From: Treponema sp.
Lineage (GTDB): Bacteria > Spirochaetota > Spirochaetia > Treponematales > Treponemataceae
Direction of reading: 5' to 3'
DNA length: 44,704 bases
Assembly (NCBI GenBank): GCA_017551705.1
Contig: JAFZLA010000019.1
Coordinates: 1-44,704 of the forward strand
Of this stretch, positions 1 to 10,200 are shown piece by piece. The translations under genes and the position numbers were made by a program. Every line of letters begins with the position of its first letter. The first letter of the stretch is position 1. The notes below the pieces were generated by a model. It was given only the letters and a program-made list of their open reading frames with translations. It was not told the origin of the DNA and did no database searches.

Positions 1-162
1 GCGACGATGGTCAGGAGGAGGACGACGAGGATCCAGGATTGGCGGCGGGTGAGCGGGGGAAGAGATTTCTCGACTCCGCTCGAAATGACAGAAGAAGAAT
101 CGCTCGAAAGGCGCGCCGAGGAAGAAGAAGATTTTGACGATGAGGACGACGACTTCAACTAA
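1..162 (+). CDS. C-terminal end of an acidic protein (partial)
   Basis: An open frame enters from the left edge and stops with TAA at 160-162. Its last 18 or so residues are almost all Glu and Asp (EEEEDFDDEDDDFN), and before that it reads through a dispersed hairpin repeat (64-90) that contributes residues FSTPLEMT. The stop codon lies inside the next gene, so the two are translationally linked. In several bacterial groups the gene directly upstream of ispD-ispF encodes a CarD-type RNA polymerase-binding protein, so CarD is a reasonable guess from context, but no CarD domain is inside the window and I cannot confirm it. The frame could also be a degenerate, repeat-invaded tail. Confidence 0.45.
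   Translation, partial: ATMVRRRTTRIQDWRRVSGGRDFSTPLEMTEEESLERRAEEEEDFDDEDDDFN
64..90. repeat. TGTCATT...AATC dispersed hairpin repeat, copy 1
   Basis: Read on the minus strand this is TGTCATTTCGAG, a short G+C-rich centre, then CGAGAAATC. It has the same frame (TGTCATT, stem, loop, stem, AATC) as the elements at 21265-21292 and 34091-34159, though the stem sequence differs. It lies inside the coding frame that ends at 162. Repeats of this form are common interspersed elements in many bacterial genomes and are often mistranslated as FSTxLEMT peptides. Confidence 0.6.
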
Positions 163-1414
163 AAAACAATCGCGGCAAAACGCCGCGTTCGTTTTGGTGG
201 CCGCCGGCTCTTCCAGCAGAATGGGAGCGCTTGGCAAAAAAGAATGGTTGCCTTTAAATGGCGGCTCAGTTTTATCTGAGGCCGCCTTAGTTTTTCTTAA
301 AACAAAACTCTTTGACAGCGCGGTTGTGGTTTATCCCAAAAACGAACTAGCCGCCGCAAAAAAAGCCTTTTACCAAAACCCGCTCGTAAAGCAACTGTCG
401 CAAGGCGTAAACGTCATTTTTACCCAGGGAGGCGACACAAGACAGCAATCGGTGTTCAACGCCCTAAAGGCCTTGAGCGCAGCGTGCCTTGACCGTTCCT
501 ATAACAATAAAGCGGCGGCCGCGGCAAAACCGCGCCTCGTCTTGATTCACGACGGAGCCCGCCCCTTTTTAAGCCCATCCTTGGTCAAAAAAACAGTCGC
601 CGCCACCCTCAAATACGGCGCGGCGGTTCCGGCCCTGCAACCGGTCGAGACGCAAAAAGAAATGGATTCAAGCTCAAAAATTGCGCGCCACCTAAAGCGC
701 TCGTCGCTGGCGGCCGTCCAAACCCCGCAAGGCTTTTTGTTCCCAGAAATTTTGGAGTTCCATAAAAAGGCCCTCAAAGAACAAAAAAACGCCTTTACCG
801 ACGACACAGAAATTTGGGACAACTATTCCGACAAAAAAACTCGCGTAATCCCCGGCGAGCCACAAAACATTAAGATTACTTACCCTAACGATTTCGGCGC
901 GACTTTTGGTCAGGAACGCAATCTTGTTCAGCCAACTGTTTTCCGCATAGGCCTTGGAACTGACTTGCACAGGCTTGTCGCCGGCCGCAAATTAATTTTG
1001 GGCGGAGTCGTCCTGCCATACAACTTGGGCGAAGACGGCCATTCCGACGGCGACGCGCTCTTGCACGCGATTACCGACGCGCTCTTGGGAGCCGCCGCCC
1101 TTGGCGACATCGGAAGCTACTTTCCTCCCGAAGACCCTAAATGGAAGGACGCCGACTCGGCAAAACTTTTGCAGGCGGCATGGAAAGACGTAAAGAAAGC
1201 CGGCTGGAAATTGCAAAACCTTGACTGCGTCGTAAAATTGCAGGAGCCAAAATTTTTGCCCTACAGACAGCAAGTCCGCCAATCAATCGCCCGCATCTTG
1301 GGCGTAAGCGTCGAACAAGTCTTTGTAAAAGCAAAGACCGGCGAGCGCATAGGTCCCGTCGGTCTTTGTCAAGCGGTAGAAACAGAAGCGGTCTGTCTTC
1401 TTGCTAAAAATTAA
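140..1414 (+). CDS. ispDF: bifunctional IspD-IspF (MEP cytidylyltransferase / MECDP synthase)
   Basis: Fused enzyme for steps 3 and 5 of the methylerythritol phosphate isoprenoid pathway. It makes CDP-methylerythritol from MEP and CTP (IspD) and cyclises CDP-ME-2-phosphate to MEcDP (IspF); it is cytosolic. The IspD half (about residues 15-255) shows the nucleotide loop VAAGSSSRMG, HDGARPF and the QTPQGF segment. The IspF half (about 265-424) shows GTDLHR, GHSDGDALLHAITDALLGA with metal-binding Asp/His, DIGSYFPP and the VKAKTGERIG end. Length about 424 residues fits the fused form. I chose ATG at 140; a TTG at 134 is in frame. There is no good Shine-Dalgarno site, but the start overlaps the upstream stop by 23 bases, suggesting coupling. 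IspE is not in the window. Confidence 0.95.
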   Translation: MRTTTSTKKQSRQNAAFVLVAAGSSSRMGALGKKEWLPLNGGSVLSEAALVFLKTKLFDSAVVVYPKNELAAAKKAFYQNPLVKQLSQGVNVIFTQGGDTRQQSVFNALKALSAACLDRSYNNKAAAAAKPRLVLIHDGARPFLSPSLVKKTVAATLKYGAAVPALQPVETQKEMDSSSKIARHLKRSSLAAVQTPQGFLFPEILEFHKKALKEQKNAFTDDTEIWDNYSDKKTRVIPGEPQNIKITYPNDFGATFGQERNLVQPTVFRIGLGTDLHRLVAGRKLILGGVVLPYNLGEDGHSDGDALLHAITDALLGAAALGDIGSYFPPEDPKWKDADSAKLLQAAWKDVKKAGWKLQNLDCVVKLQEPKFLPYRQQVRQSIARILGVSVEQVFVKAKTGERIGPVGLCQAVETEAVCLLAKN

Positions 1415-1425
1415 GTCCGCCCCGA

Positions 1426-4400
1426 TTAAAAGTCCGTGTCCAAAATCAATTGAACTTCGTTCTCTGTCATCTTAAGCTTGTCGGCGATTTCTTCAACTCG
1501 CCAGCCCTGCTGCTTGAGCGTCTTGACGCTCTCGCGCTTTCTTGGCGTTATCGAAGAAGACTTGCTTCCACCCTTCTTGCTTGTCTCCGCCTTGGCGATG
1601 TCCTCCAAAGTGTTGAACTTGGAGTCGATGTCCTTTGAAAGCTTTGTAAGTCGGTTTTCGCTGTTGACAATTCCTTCGCGGTCGCGGGTAACTTTGTCGA
1701 TGCGCTTTTCGGTTTCGTCAAGAATTTCCTGCAAGGAATCCAACTTGTCCATGGCGGTGTCGATGCGCTTGGTGTTTTCCAAAAGCTTGTCGACATTGTT
1801 TTGGGCGTCCTTGATTTCTTCGGGCAGCGACATGACTTGTCGGGCGGCGTTTTCCAAACGCTTTTCCAAATCCTTGAGGTTTTCAAAGGCTTTGTCAACG
1901 TCGCCGGCAACTTGGTCGATTGTCTCGCTCTTTTTGTCGATGCGGTCATACTTGACGCCAAGGCCGGCAAGGTTGTCCTGGAACTGGCGCACTTTGACTT
2001 CAAGCGACTGCAAGTCGTCGTTGGTGTCTTGCAAGCTCTTGATTTTTTGGTCCATAGTTCCGGCCAAAACCATAAGGCGGTTGTACGTGGTGTCAAGTTC
2101 CTCAATCTGCTTGCTGCCGGCCCTAAACTCTTCAAGGCGTTCGCTGGCCTTTTCGTCAATGGCCAGCAACTTTTCGTACTGCTTGTTGTAGTTGTCGGCG
2201 GTCTTTTGGAAGTCCTTAAGGCGCTCAAAGCTGCCGGCAATCTCCGAAATCTTGACGTCAAGCTGCCGCTTCATTTCGTTGGCGCTGTCGTAGTTCTTCA
2301 TTTGGCTCATGACGCCGTTAAGCTCTTTTTTTAGGTCGTCGATGTTTGCCTGCAATTCGTTGGAATCGTTTTGCATTTGCAAAATCAATTCCGTCTGGCG
2401 CTTGCGGTTTTCGGCGCTGGTCTTTTCAAGCTCGGCGGAAAGCGCCTTGAGTTTCTTTTCGCTGGAATCGTTTTGGTTTTTGACATGCTCTTCTGTTTGC
2501 TCAAGCATTTCTTCGTACATGCTCTGCAACTGGGCCAAAATCGACTCTGACTTTTCTGTGTATTCGTCAATAGAAGAGCTGGTCTTGTTGTCAAGGCTTT
2601 CGATTCTCTCTTCGATGTCATGCTGCTTGCTTTCGACGCTTTCCTTAAACTCCTCGACAGAATCCAAAATTTCCTGCTGGCGGGTAAGAGCGTCGTTGCG
2701 GAATTCTTCAAACGAATCGTTGACAAAAAGCTGCGCGTCGTTTTGTTTGGCCTTTGAGGCTTCCTTAAACTCTTCAAGGCTGTCCTCAAAGATTTTGTTT
2801 GAATCAGCAAACTGGCGGTCAATTTTTTCTTTCCACGCGCTAAAGTCAGTCAAAGCCGTTTCGATTGTGGCAACGCTAACCTGCCGCTGGGTTTCGCTGT
2901 CCTGCTTGAATTTTTCCAAGTCGGCCAAAACTGTTTCTTGCAACTTTGAAACCTTTTCTTGAATCTCGGCCGAAAATTGCTTTGTCTGCTCGTTGATTTC
3001 GGCGCCGCGTTCCGAAAGGGTTTCCTGCATCTCAGCCTTGTAGCTTTTTGAAAACTCTTTTATGCTCTCGCGAATTTCGGCAAGCTGCTCCTTGAGGTCG
3101 CTCTGGTTTGTCTGAACCGCCATCGCAGTCTTCTTGACCTGCTCCTCAAACTTCTTTTCAAATGAGGCAAGGCGCTCCTTGAGCGACTCGTTGTATTTTT
3201 CCTCGACCTCAATGCGCTCCGTCTCGTAACCGTTCTGGAAGCCCAAAATCTTGTCGTCAAAGCCCTGCTTCCAAGCGTTGAGCTTTTCGTCAATGGCGTC
3301 GCCGCGATTTTTAATGTCGATGTCAAAGGCGTTCTCAAAGCTGGTGAGCTTTTCGGAAGTCTTGCTGATGGCCTCTTTGCGCAAGTCGTCCATAACGCTT
3401 TCGATATCTTGTATCTGGGTAGAAAGCTTGTTGGAGTCTTCCTTAATTTTTGCTTCAAATTCGGCCTGCTGCTTTTTCTGGGCGTCAACAAAAACCTTAA
3501 AGTCGTCAAACACGCGCCTTTCGGTCTCAGACATAGACTTGCGCAAAGTTTTTTCCAAACCGTCAACATCGCCGCCGCTCGTCTCAAGCTTGGAGAATCT
3601 GTAGAGCATGTCCTTCTTGTATTTTTCCAAATCGCTGTCAAGTTCGGTCATGGCGTTGATTTGGCGCTCGTCGTATGTGACGATGGCTTTATTGACCGCT
3701 TCGTTCAACCTTGTCGAAACTTCAAGCAACTTTTCGTTGGCCTTCTTTTCGTAATCGGCGATTTGATCGCCAGCCTGCTTGTTCCATTCCTCGACGGTGG
3801 CTCGGCAAGTCTTGGCCTCGTCGATGGCGGCCGAGCTGACGGCCTTGAGTTCCGCAATCTGGTCTTTGGCTTCTTTAGAAGCGGTGACAGTGTGCTCCTT
3901 GAGGTCGGCGACAATTTTTTTGATCGCCTCTTGCATTCCCGCAATCTTTTCGGTCATGCCGGTTTTGTATGTCTCGACCTTTTCGTTGACAGAGTTTTTG
4001 TAGGCCTCGATATGAGACTTGGCGGCTTCGGTGTATTTTTCGTAAGCGGCCTTTTCTTTTTCTTGAATCTTTTCGGCCAAGTCGGAATACATTCCGTCGT
4101 ATTTTTCTTGGATGTCTTCCATTTGGTTTTGCAAATTCAAGCGGATTCCTTCAAGAGTCTTTCCGTTTCCGGCGCTTTCGCGGGCAAGCTCGTCGGCGGT
4201 CTTCTTTGTTTCGGACAAGGTCGAAGTTACGCTGGCCTTAATTTCGCCCGCGTATTCCTTAACTTTATCCTTGATGCCGCCGAGCGAGGCGTCGGTATAA
4301 GAGCGGACCTCGCCGATGGATTTTTCGGTCTCCGCGCGCAAGCCCTTTAGCTTGTCGTTTATGTCAGCGTTGAACTCGTTTATAATTTGCTGGCCGCTTG

Positions 4401-5169
4401 TTCGAACTTCCGCCTTGCAGTCTTCCACGCGCTTTTTGGCCTGGTCCATAAGCCTTGCAAAGGCTTCGTCCTCAAGCTTCTTTACTTTATCGGCGGCCGC
4501 GGCGTAAATGCCGTTGACCGAAGAATTGATGGACTTGAGCACTTCTTGGTTTTGCTTTACGGCCTCTTTGGTGGTGGAGTCAAGTTGGTCGGCGCGGCTC
4601 TTTACGTCGGCCACACGGTCGTCGACTTTTTTAAGAATGTCGGCGCCAACCAAGCGCAACTGCTGGGCGTTGACTTTTTCAAAGTCGCTGACCACAACGG
4701 GAATGCGCTTGGAAATCTTTTCTATATTATCAGCGTTTTCTTTTATGCGGGCGCGAACAGTGTCAACGACCAAGCCTTCCTGCTTGACGCGCTTTAAGTT
4801 TTCCTCGACGGCGGCGGTCATTTCGCTCAACTCGGTTATCGCCTTTCCATAATCGTTTACTTTTTTCTCGATTTGCTCGGCGGCGTTCTTGTCTTTTTGA
4901 ACGCCGGCTATAATTTTTTGGTAGCCTTCCATCTCTTGGGCAAGGCGCTTGACGGTGGCCACAGCCTGGTCTTTTTTGGTTTCCAATTCAGCGGCCGCCG
5001 CGCGCAAACTTTGAAAGCGGGCGTCAAGGAATTTTCCCAAATCCTCTTGGCGCTTGTCAGCGTAGCGCTTTACCTTGTCCATTGAATTGTTGTCGCGATC
5101 CGCCATTCTAAGCGCGAATGTGACTCCAGAAGAAATCAATACTGCGATGATAACTAAAAAAATTTCCAT
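1426..5169 (-). CDS. giant membrane-anchored coiled-coil protein (SpiroCoCo-like)
   Basis: A 1247-residue protein with one N-terminal membrane segment (MEIFLVIIAVLISSGVTFAL, residues 1-20) and then roughly 1170 residues of nearly uninterrupted heptad-like, Lys/Glu/Asp-rich coiled coil with few Pro or Gly. The last 37 residues (VKTLKQQGWRVEEIADKLKM and following) look like a small helix-turn-helix, similar to the tail of SwrB/DUF6115-type proteins. The overall plan matches the spirochaete coiled-coil family that I know as SpiroCoCo; its role is not established, but a filament or scaffold on the cytoplasmic membrane is a fair inference. It is last in a minus-strand run behind the HAD gene (22-base gap) and converges on ispDF. 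A GGTGGGG stretch stands 4 bases upstream of the ATG. Confidence 0.8.
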   Translation of the reverse strand: MEIFLVIIAVLISSGVTFALRMADRDNNSMDKVKRYADKRQEDLGKFLDARFQSLRAAAAELETKKDQAVATVKRLAQEMEGYQKIIAGVQKDKNAAEQIEKKVNDYGKAITELSEMTAAVEENLKRVKQEGLVVDTVRARIKENADNIEKISKRIPVVVSDFEKVNAQQLRLVGADILKKVDDRVADVKSRADQLDSTTKEAVKQNQEVLKSINSSVNGIYAAAADKVKKLEDEAFARLMDQAKKRVEDCKAEVRTSGQQIINEFNADINDKLKGLRAETEKSIGEVRSYTDASLGGIKDKVKEYAGEIKASVTSTLSETKKTADELARESAGNGKTLEGIRLNLQNQMEDIQEKYDGMYSDLAEKIQEKEKAAYEKYTEAAKSHIEAYKNSVNEKVETYKTGMTEKIAGMQEAIKKIVADLKEHTVTASKEAKDQIAELKAVSSAAIDEAKTCRATVEEWNKQAGDQIADYEKKANEKLLEVSTRLNEAVNKAIVTYDERQINAMTELDSDLEKYKKDMLYRFSKLETSGGDVDGLEKTLRKSMSETERRVFDDFKVFVDAQKKQQAEFEAKIKEDSNKLSTQIQDIESVMDDLRKEAISKTSEKLTSFENAFDIDIKNRGDAIDEKLNAWKQGFDDKILGFQNGYETERIEVEEKYNESLKERLASFEKKFEEQVKKTAMAVQTNQSDLKEQLAEIRESIKEFSKSYKAEMQETLSERGAEINEQTKQFSAEIQEKVSKLQETVLADLEKFKQDSETQRQVSVATIETALTDFSAWKEKIDRQFADSNKIFEDSLEEFKEASKAKQNDAQLFVNDSFEEFRNDALTRQQEILDSVEEFKESVESKQHDIEERIESLDNKTSSSIDEYTEKSESILAQLQSMYEEMLEQTEEHVKNQNDSSEKKLKALSAELEKTSAENRKRQTELILQMQNDSNELQANIDDLKKELNGVMSQMKNYDSANEMKRQLDVKISEIAGSFERLKDFQKTADNYNKQYEKLLAIDEKASERLEEFRAGSKQIEELDTTYNRLMVLAGTMDQKIKSLQDTNDDLQSLEVKVRQFQDNLAGLGVKYDRIDKKSETIDQVAGDVDKAFENLKDLEKRLENAARQVMSLPEEIKDAQNNVDKLLENTKRIDTAMDKLDSLQEILDETEKRIDKVTRDREGIVNSENRLTKLSKDIDSKFNTLEDIAKAETSKKGGSKSSSITPRKRESVKTLKQQGWRVEEIADKLKMTENEVQLILDTDF

Positions 5170-5191
5170 TTTTCCCCACCCAAAAACATTT

Positions 5192-5863
5192 TTATTTTAG
5201 CGCATATTCCTGCAACTGTCGATAATTTGTAAACGAAATGTCCGCGGCCTTAAGAGGCTTGTGGAAGATTCGTCGCCAAAGAGGCTCAAGATAAGCCGTC
5301 TTCATTCCGGCGTTTTTGGCTCCCATAACGTCATACTTGGCGCTGTTTCCAACGTAAAGAATTTCCTCTGGCTTTACGCCCAATTCCATCGCCAAGACGC
5401 CAAAGGGATACTTTGAAGGCTTGAGCGCGCCGATTTTTTCGGTCGAAAGAATCTTGTCGCAAAACGGCTTAAGGCCCCACAACTCGCCCTTTTGTTCCGG
5501 AGGAAAGTCCGAAAGCAAGGCAAGCCTGTATCCCGCTTGTTTTAATTTTTCAAAAGTCTCGTAAACGTTTTCGTATGTCTTGATGTCCTTAAAATACTTG
5601 GCAAGGCCAGTGTAAGCCATGTCGTCAAGAATTTTTTTGGCCGTCTCTGAATCAACCTTAAGGCTCTGGCCCAAAAGGCGCGCTTGGTACTCAAACAAAT
5701 CTCCAAGTGGCGCCGTCCTTCTCAACTGCCGGCGTATCAAGCCAAAGTGAAGGAATTCAATCATATAAGAAAAAAAGTGCCCGATGATGCGAACGTTCAA
5801 CCTGTACGCCGGATAGAGAGTTCCGTCAATGTCAAAGGCGATAACTTTAATACCTTCTATCAT
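5192..5863 (-). CDS. HAD-superfamily hydrolase (phosphatase)
   Basis: A 223-residue haloacid-dehalogenase-type hydrolase, probably a small-molecule phosphatase in the cytosol. All four HAD motifs are visible: I, FDIDGTLYP near residue 10 (nucleophile Asp and second Asp); II, LLSDFP near 118; III, the Lys of GALKPSK near 147; IV, ILYVGNSAKYDVMGAKNAG near 172. A helical cap between motifs I and II suggests the phosphoglycolate-phosphatase-like subgroup. The substrate cannot be read from sequence. Its ATG overlaps the end of the upstream exported-protein gene by 17 bases, with an AAGGAAA site in front, so the two are co-translated. Confidence 0.85.
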   Translation of the reverse strand: MIEGIKVIAFDIDGTLYPAYRLNVRIIGHFFSYMIEFLHFGLIRRQLRRTAPLGDLFEYQARLLGQSLKVDSETAKKILDDMAYTGLAKYFKDIKTYENVYETFEKLKQAGYRLALLSDFPPEQKGELWGLKPFCDKILSTEKIGALKPSKYPFGVLAMELGVKPEEILYVGNSAKYDVMGAKNAGMKTAYLEPLWRRIFHKPLKAADISFTNYRQLQEYALK

Positions 5864-7265
5864 TTTCCTTTTCCTTGACCGGTTCCTGCGGATAAAATTT
5901 GGCGCTGGTCTTGACCCTTACCAAATGAACAAAGGCTCCGTTTGACTTTTCAAACGAAGAGCAAAATTGCTGCAATGAATATTCCCTGCCGTCATAAAAG
6001 ACGACGGCCTTAAATTTTCCGTCGGCGTCAAAGTACGGGAATATCGCCGCCGCGTCGTTAAACACGCTAAATTCGTTTCCGCCCTTGCCGCGATCAGTTT
6101 GCCTGATGGCCGCAAGATAAAAGTATTGGGGATATTTTGTGGCCAAAACGTAAAGAAGCGGCTTTAGGTACTGAACGCGATATCCTGTGTTTGCGATGTA
6201 GCCGGCGGCGTTTTGAAAGCCCTTGTCGGTCCATCTAACTGCAAAAGGCTCGATCGAAACGTCGACGCCGGAATCCTTGTACAAAACAGTCTTGTTGTTG
6301 CGGACGCTCAACACTGCCGCGGCCAAATTGCGAGTCCAGTCAAGGCTGAAGCTTGTGCTGTAATTGGCTCCCATAACAGCCTTTGCGCCAGTCGGGTTTG
6401 TTTCAAAAGTCGGCTGCACCAAAGGCTTCATCTTTAGGTAACTGCCGGCCAGCGGCTCGACAATTCCGTCGCAAATCCATTTGACAAAACCGGGCGAAGA
6501 AAGCGTCAGTTTTTTTCTAAGGTCTTCGGGAACGTAGCGAATCTGTCCGTTTCTGACAGAGACAGGCTTTCCTTCTTCGTTGTAGGCCGCGTCGTCTTGA
6601 TAGGCAATGTTCCCCAAGCTGCCCCTGATTGTTTGAATCATGACCAGCGTGTCGTCGTAAAGGCCAGACTTTGGCTCCACCGAAGCCCAAGGCAAATTGC
6701 TCTTTGTAAGCGCCTGAATCTCGGCAAAGGAGGCTGTGTAAAATCTTTCAAAGGGAACTCCAAGCGGAACTCCGCGCGCCGCGTAGTTGTCAAAAATCAC
6801 CATGTCGGCCAAAGACGACTTGCCCTTTTGGTCGGGTCTGAACTGAACGTAAACGCCGGCGTCTTTTGCAAAGTAATAGCGGACAGACTCAGGCGCTCCG
6901 TTTTGCTTTGAGCGGACCAAGAGCCAAGAACCGGGGCTGTCCATGTTGTAGGAATCCTCGACCGCGGCTCGGACTCCGTTGCCTTCGTAAATGTCAACTT
7001 TCATTTGGCTTTTGGGAGCGGCGATGACCAAGAAAACTTCCTGCTGCTCCTCCAAGCGAATTTGAAATTGCGTTCCAACTTGATTGCTTCTGATTTCTGA
7101 ATTGAGGCCCCGCACAACGTCAAGCGAGCCTTCGAACCATTCGCGAGAAACTTGGCGCCTAATCTCCGCCGAATCAGGAATGTCAAAAGAATTCCATTCG
7201 GCAAAGAACGGAAGCGCGCAAACGGCGCAGAAAAGAAAAATCAAAATCCCCTTTTTTACAAACAT
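5847..7265 (-). CDS. exported protein of unknown function, 472 aa
   Basis: I do not recognise a family. The N-terminus MFVKKGILIFLFCAVCALPFFAEW is a typical Sec signal peptide with a likely cleavage after FFA; there is no lipobox. The rest is soluble-looking, with many aromatic residues and no further membrane segment, so a periplasmic protein is likely. A GTG at 7277 is in frame, but GGAG lies 6 bases before the ATG at 7265, which decides the start. It follows the 1524-residue activase gene by 26 bases and overlaps the HAD phosphatase gene, so the three are probably co-transcribed. A spirochaete-specific conserved protein is the best description. Confidence 0.75.
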   Translation of the reverse strand: MFVKKGILIFLFCAVCALPFFAEWNSFDIPDSAEIRRQVSREWFEGSLDVVRGLNSEIRSNQVGTQFQIRLEEQQEVFLVIAAPKSQMKVDIYEGNGVRAAVEDSYNMDSPGSWLLVRSKQNGAPESVRYYFAKDAGVYVQFRPDQKGKSSLADMVIFDNYAARGVPLGVPFERFYTASFAEIQALTKSNLPWASVEPKSGLYDDTLVMIQTIRGSLGNIAYQDDAAYNEEGKPVSVRNGQIRYVPEDLRKKLTLSSPGFVKWICDGIVEPLAGSYLKMKPLVQPTFETNPTGAKAVMGANYSTSFSLDWTRNLAAAVLSVRNNKTVLYKDSGVDVSIEPFAVRWTDKGFQNAAGYIANTGYRVQYLKPLLYVLATKYPQYFYLAAIRQTDRGKGGNEFSVFNDAAAIFPYFDADGKFKAVVFYDGREYSLQQFCSSFEKSNGAFVHLVRVKTSAKFYPQEPVKEKENDRRY

Positions 7266-7291
7266 TTTTTGCTCCACCCTAGCGCTCTCCT

Positions 7292-10200
7292 CTAATTTGC
7301 GTCCAAGACCGGAGGAATGTCGCTGGCCGCAACCGGTTCCGGATCGACAAAAACCGCGCCCTCCGCCAAATGGACTTGCGGCTCAACCTCGCCTGCGGGA
7401 GTCCATATCTTTCCCTGGGGAGTTTCGTCAGGATGCTTTCCAGCCGGAGCGTTTGAAAGCAAAAGCTTCAAGCGGTTCAACTGGTTGACTTCGCTGGAAC
7501 CAGGGTCATAGTCAATCGCGCTTATGTTGGTGCCGGGATAGCGGCGGCGCAATTCTTTTATCATTCCTTTGCCTGTCACATGGTTTGGCAAGCACGCGAA
7601 AGGCTGCACGCAGGCGATGCTGGGAACGCCGGTGTGGATAAGCTCCACCATCTCGGCGGTCAAGAACCAGCCTTCGCCTGTGATGTTTCCAAGCTGAACG
7701 ATGTCGTCAACGCCCTTCATCAATTCGTAAATCGACGACGGAGCGTCAAAGCGGCGGGAGTTCTTTAAGAAGCGCTTCATGTCTCGGCGGTACAATTCCA
7801 TGAACCAAACAAAGAGCTTTGCGTTCCGTTCCGTCTTTTTGGGGAATGCCAACTGCTCGTGTCTAAAAATGCCGGTGCTGAACGAGTAGAAGAAAAAGTC
7901 CGCCAAGTCGGGCATGACGCACTCGGCGCCTTCTTTTTCGATTGTCTCGACAATGTTGTTGTTCGCCGTCGGATGGAACTTGACCAAAATCTCGCCGACA
8001 ACGCCGACGCGCGGCTTTTTAACCGGCAGCAAGGGAAGCGCGTCAAATTCTTTTATGATGTTCTTGAGCAATTTGTGGTAGCCGTGGAGCGACATTGACT
8101 CCAACTGTTTTTCGGCGCGGGCGTTCCATTTTTCGTAAAGGGCGTTTGCGCTGCCCGGAACTTTTTCGTAGGGGCGGGTGCGGTAAAGGACGCGCATCAA
8201 AACGTCGCCCACCATAATCGCCATCAAGGCCCGGTGCAAAAGCGGCAACGTGATTTTAAAGCCGGGGTTCTTTTCAAAGCCCTGGGCGCTCAAGCTCAAT
8301 ACCGGAATGTTGCTCCAGCCCGCGTCGTTGAGGGCGCGGCGGATAAAGCCGATGTAGTTTGTGGCGCGGCAGCCTCCGCCTGTTTGAGTTATTATCAATG
8401 AGGTATTGTTCAAATCGTACTTGCCGGACTCCAGCGCGGCGATCATTTGTCCCGCGACCAAAATCGACGGATAGCAGGCGTCGTTGTTGACAAACTTAAG
8501 GCCTGTCTCAACCGCCTTGGGGTCAACCGCGTCAAGCACTTCAAATTTATAGCCTGAATAGTTGAAGGCCTTTTGTACAAGCCTAAAGTGAATCGGAGAC
8601 ATTTGCGGCGCGATGATCGTGTGCTTGTAGCGCATTTCCTTTGTAAAGACTTGGCGCTTGTAGGCCGCCGACTTGTACTCGGGGCGGGTGTGGTTGCGCT
8701 CGTGGGCGCGGACGGCGGCGATCAAAGAGCGGATGCGGATGCGGACTGCTCCAAGGTTTGACCCTTCGTCAATCTTGATAAGCGTGTACATGCGGCCCTT
8801 GCTCTTAAGTATTTCGTCAACCTGGTCGGCTGTGACGGCGTCAAGTCCGCAGCCAAAGCTGGTTATTTGGACAAGCTCCAAGTTGGGCATTTCGCTTACA
8901 AAGGCGGCCGCGCGGTAAAGGCGGTTGTGGTAAACCCACTGGTCGGTTATGCGCAAGGGCCGCTCGATGGAACCAAGGTGGGCCACGGCGTCTTCGGTAA
9001 AGACCGCCAATCCCAAGCCTTGAATCATCTCGGGGATTCCGTGGTTGATTTCTGGGTCCAAGTGATAGGGGCGGCCCGACAACACGATTCCGTGAACGCC
9101 TGTAGTAATAATGCGTTCCAGGGCTTCCTCACCCTTTTGCCTGATTTCGGCGCGGAACTTTTCCTGCTCCTTCCAAGCCTCGTCAACGGCGCGCATGACT
9201 TTTGACAAAGTTATTTGGGCAAAGTGCGGATGCAATTCCTCGAACAAGCGGTAGGCCAAGCGGTTCTTGTCGTAAATCGGCAAGAAGGGGTCAAGGTACA
9301 GTATTGAGGAATCCTGTCTCAGCGCGTCGATGTTGTTGCGCAAAACTTCGGGATAGCTTGTTACAATCGGACAGTTGTAGTGGTTGCCCGCGCCGCTGTC
9401 TTCCTGCTTTTCGTAGGGAGCGCATGGGTAGAAAATAAATTTTACGCCGGCCTTTAAAAGGCTTTCGACATGGCCGTGGCTGATTTTTCCGGGATAGCAA
9501 ACTGATTCCGACGGAATGGACTCCAAGCCTTTTTCGTAAACGCTTCTGGTCGAGCGCGGGCTAAGGCGAACCCTAAAGCCAAGCTTAGTGAAGAATGTGA
9601 ACCAGAGCGGATAATTTTCGTACATGTTCAGGACGCGCGGGATTCCTACCTCTCCCATCGGAGCGTCCTGCAAGGCAAGCGGCGTGTAGTCAAAGACGCG
9701 CTTGTATTTCCACGCAAAAAGGTTTGGAATTACGTCTGCGTCGGAGCCGTCGATTTTTGTATTGGCCTTGTTGCTGGCGTCAATCACCGAAACCTTGTCG
9801 CCAAGCTCGGCGCCGCGCTCGCAGCGGTTTCCAGTTACAAAGGCGCGGGAGACTTCTTTTCCGTCCTTGTCTTTTGTGGTAAAGGTGTTTATCGTAAGCA
9901 AGCAGTTGTTCTGGCACTTTCCGCAGCGGCGCAAGTCCAAGTCAACGTGGAAGTTTTGCAATTGCTCAAGCGTCGCCAAAGTCGTTCGCACGTCGTGAAC
10001 GGTTCCCTCGGGCTCGCCTGGCTTTGGAGCCATCAAGTCGCGCCACTGGTCGCAAGCGATCAAGGCCGAACCATAGGCGCCCATAAGGCCCGCCACGTCG
10101 GGGCGGAACACGTTGACTCCAGAGATTTTTTCAAAGGCGCGCAAAACCGCGTCGTTGTTGAAAGTTCCGCCCTGAACGACAACTTTGGTTCCGATGTCGC

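Noticed and set aside
1478-2962. Long open frames on the plus strand opposite the giant coiled-coil gene
   Set aside because: They mirror the Lys/Glu-rich coiled-coil codons (giving Ser/Leu/Phe-rich proteins), have no ribosome sites, and the minus-strand frame is continuous for 1247 codons.
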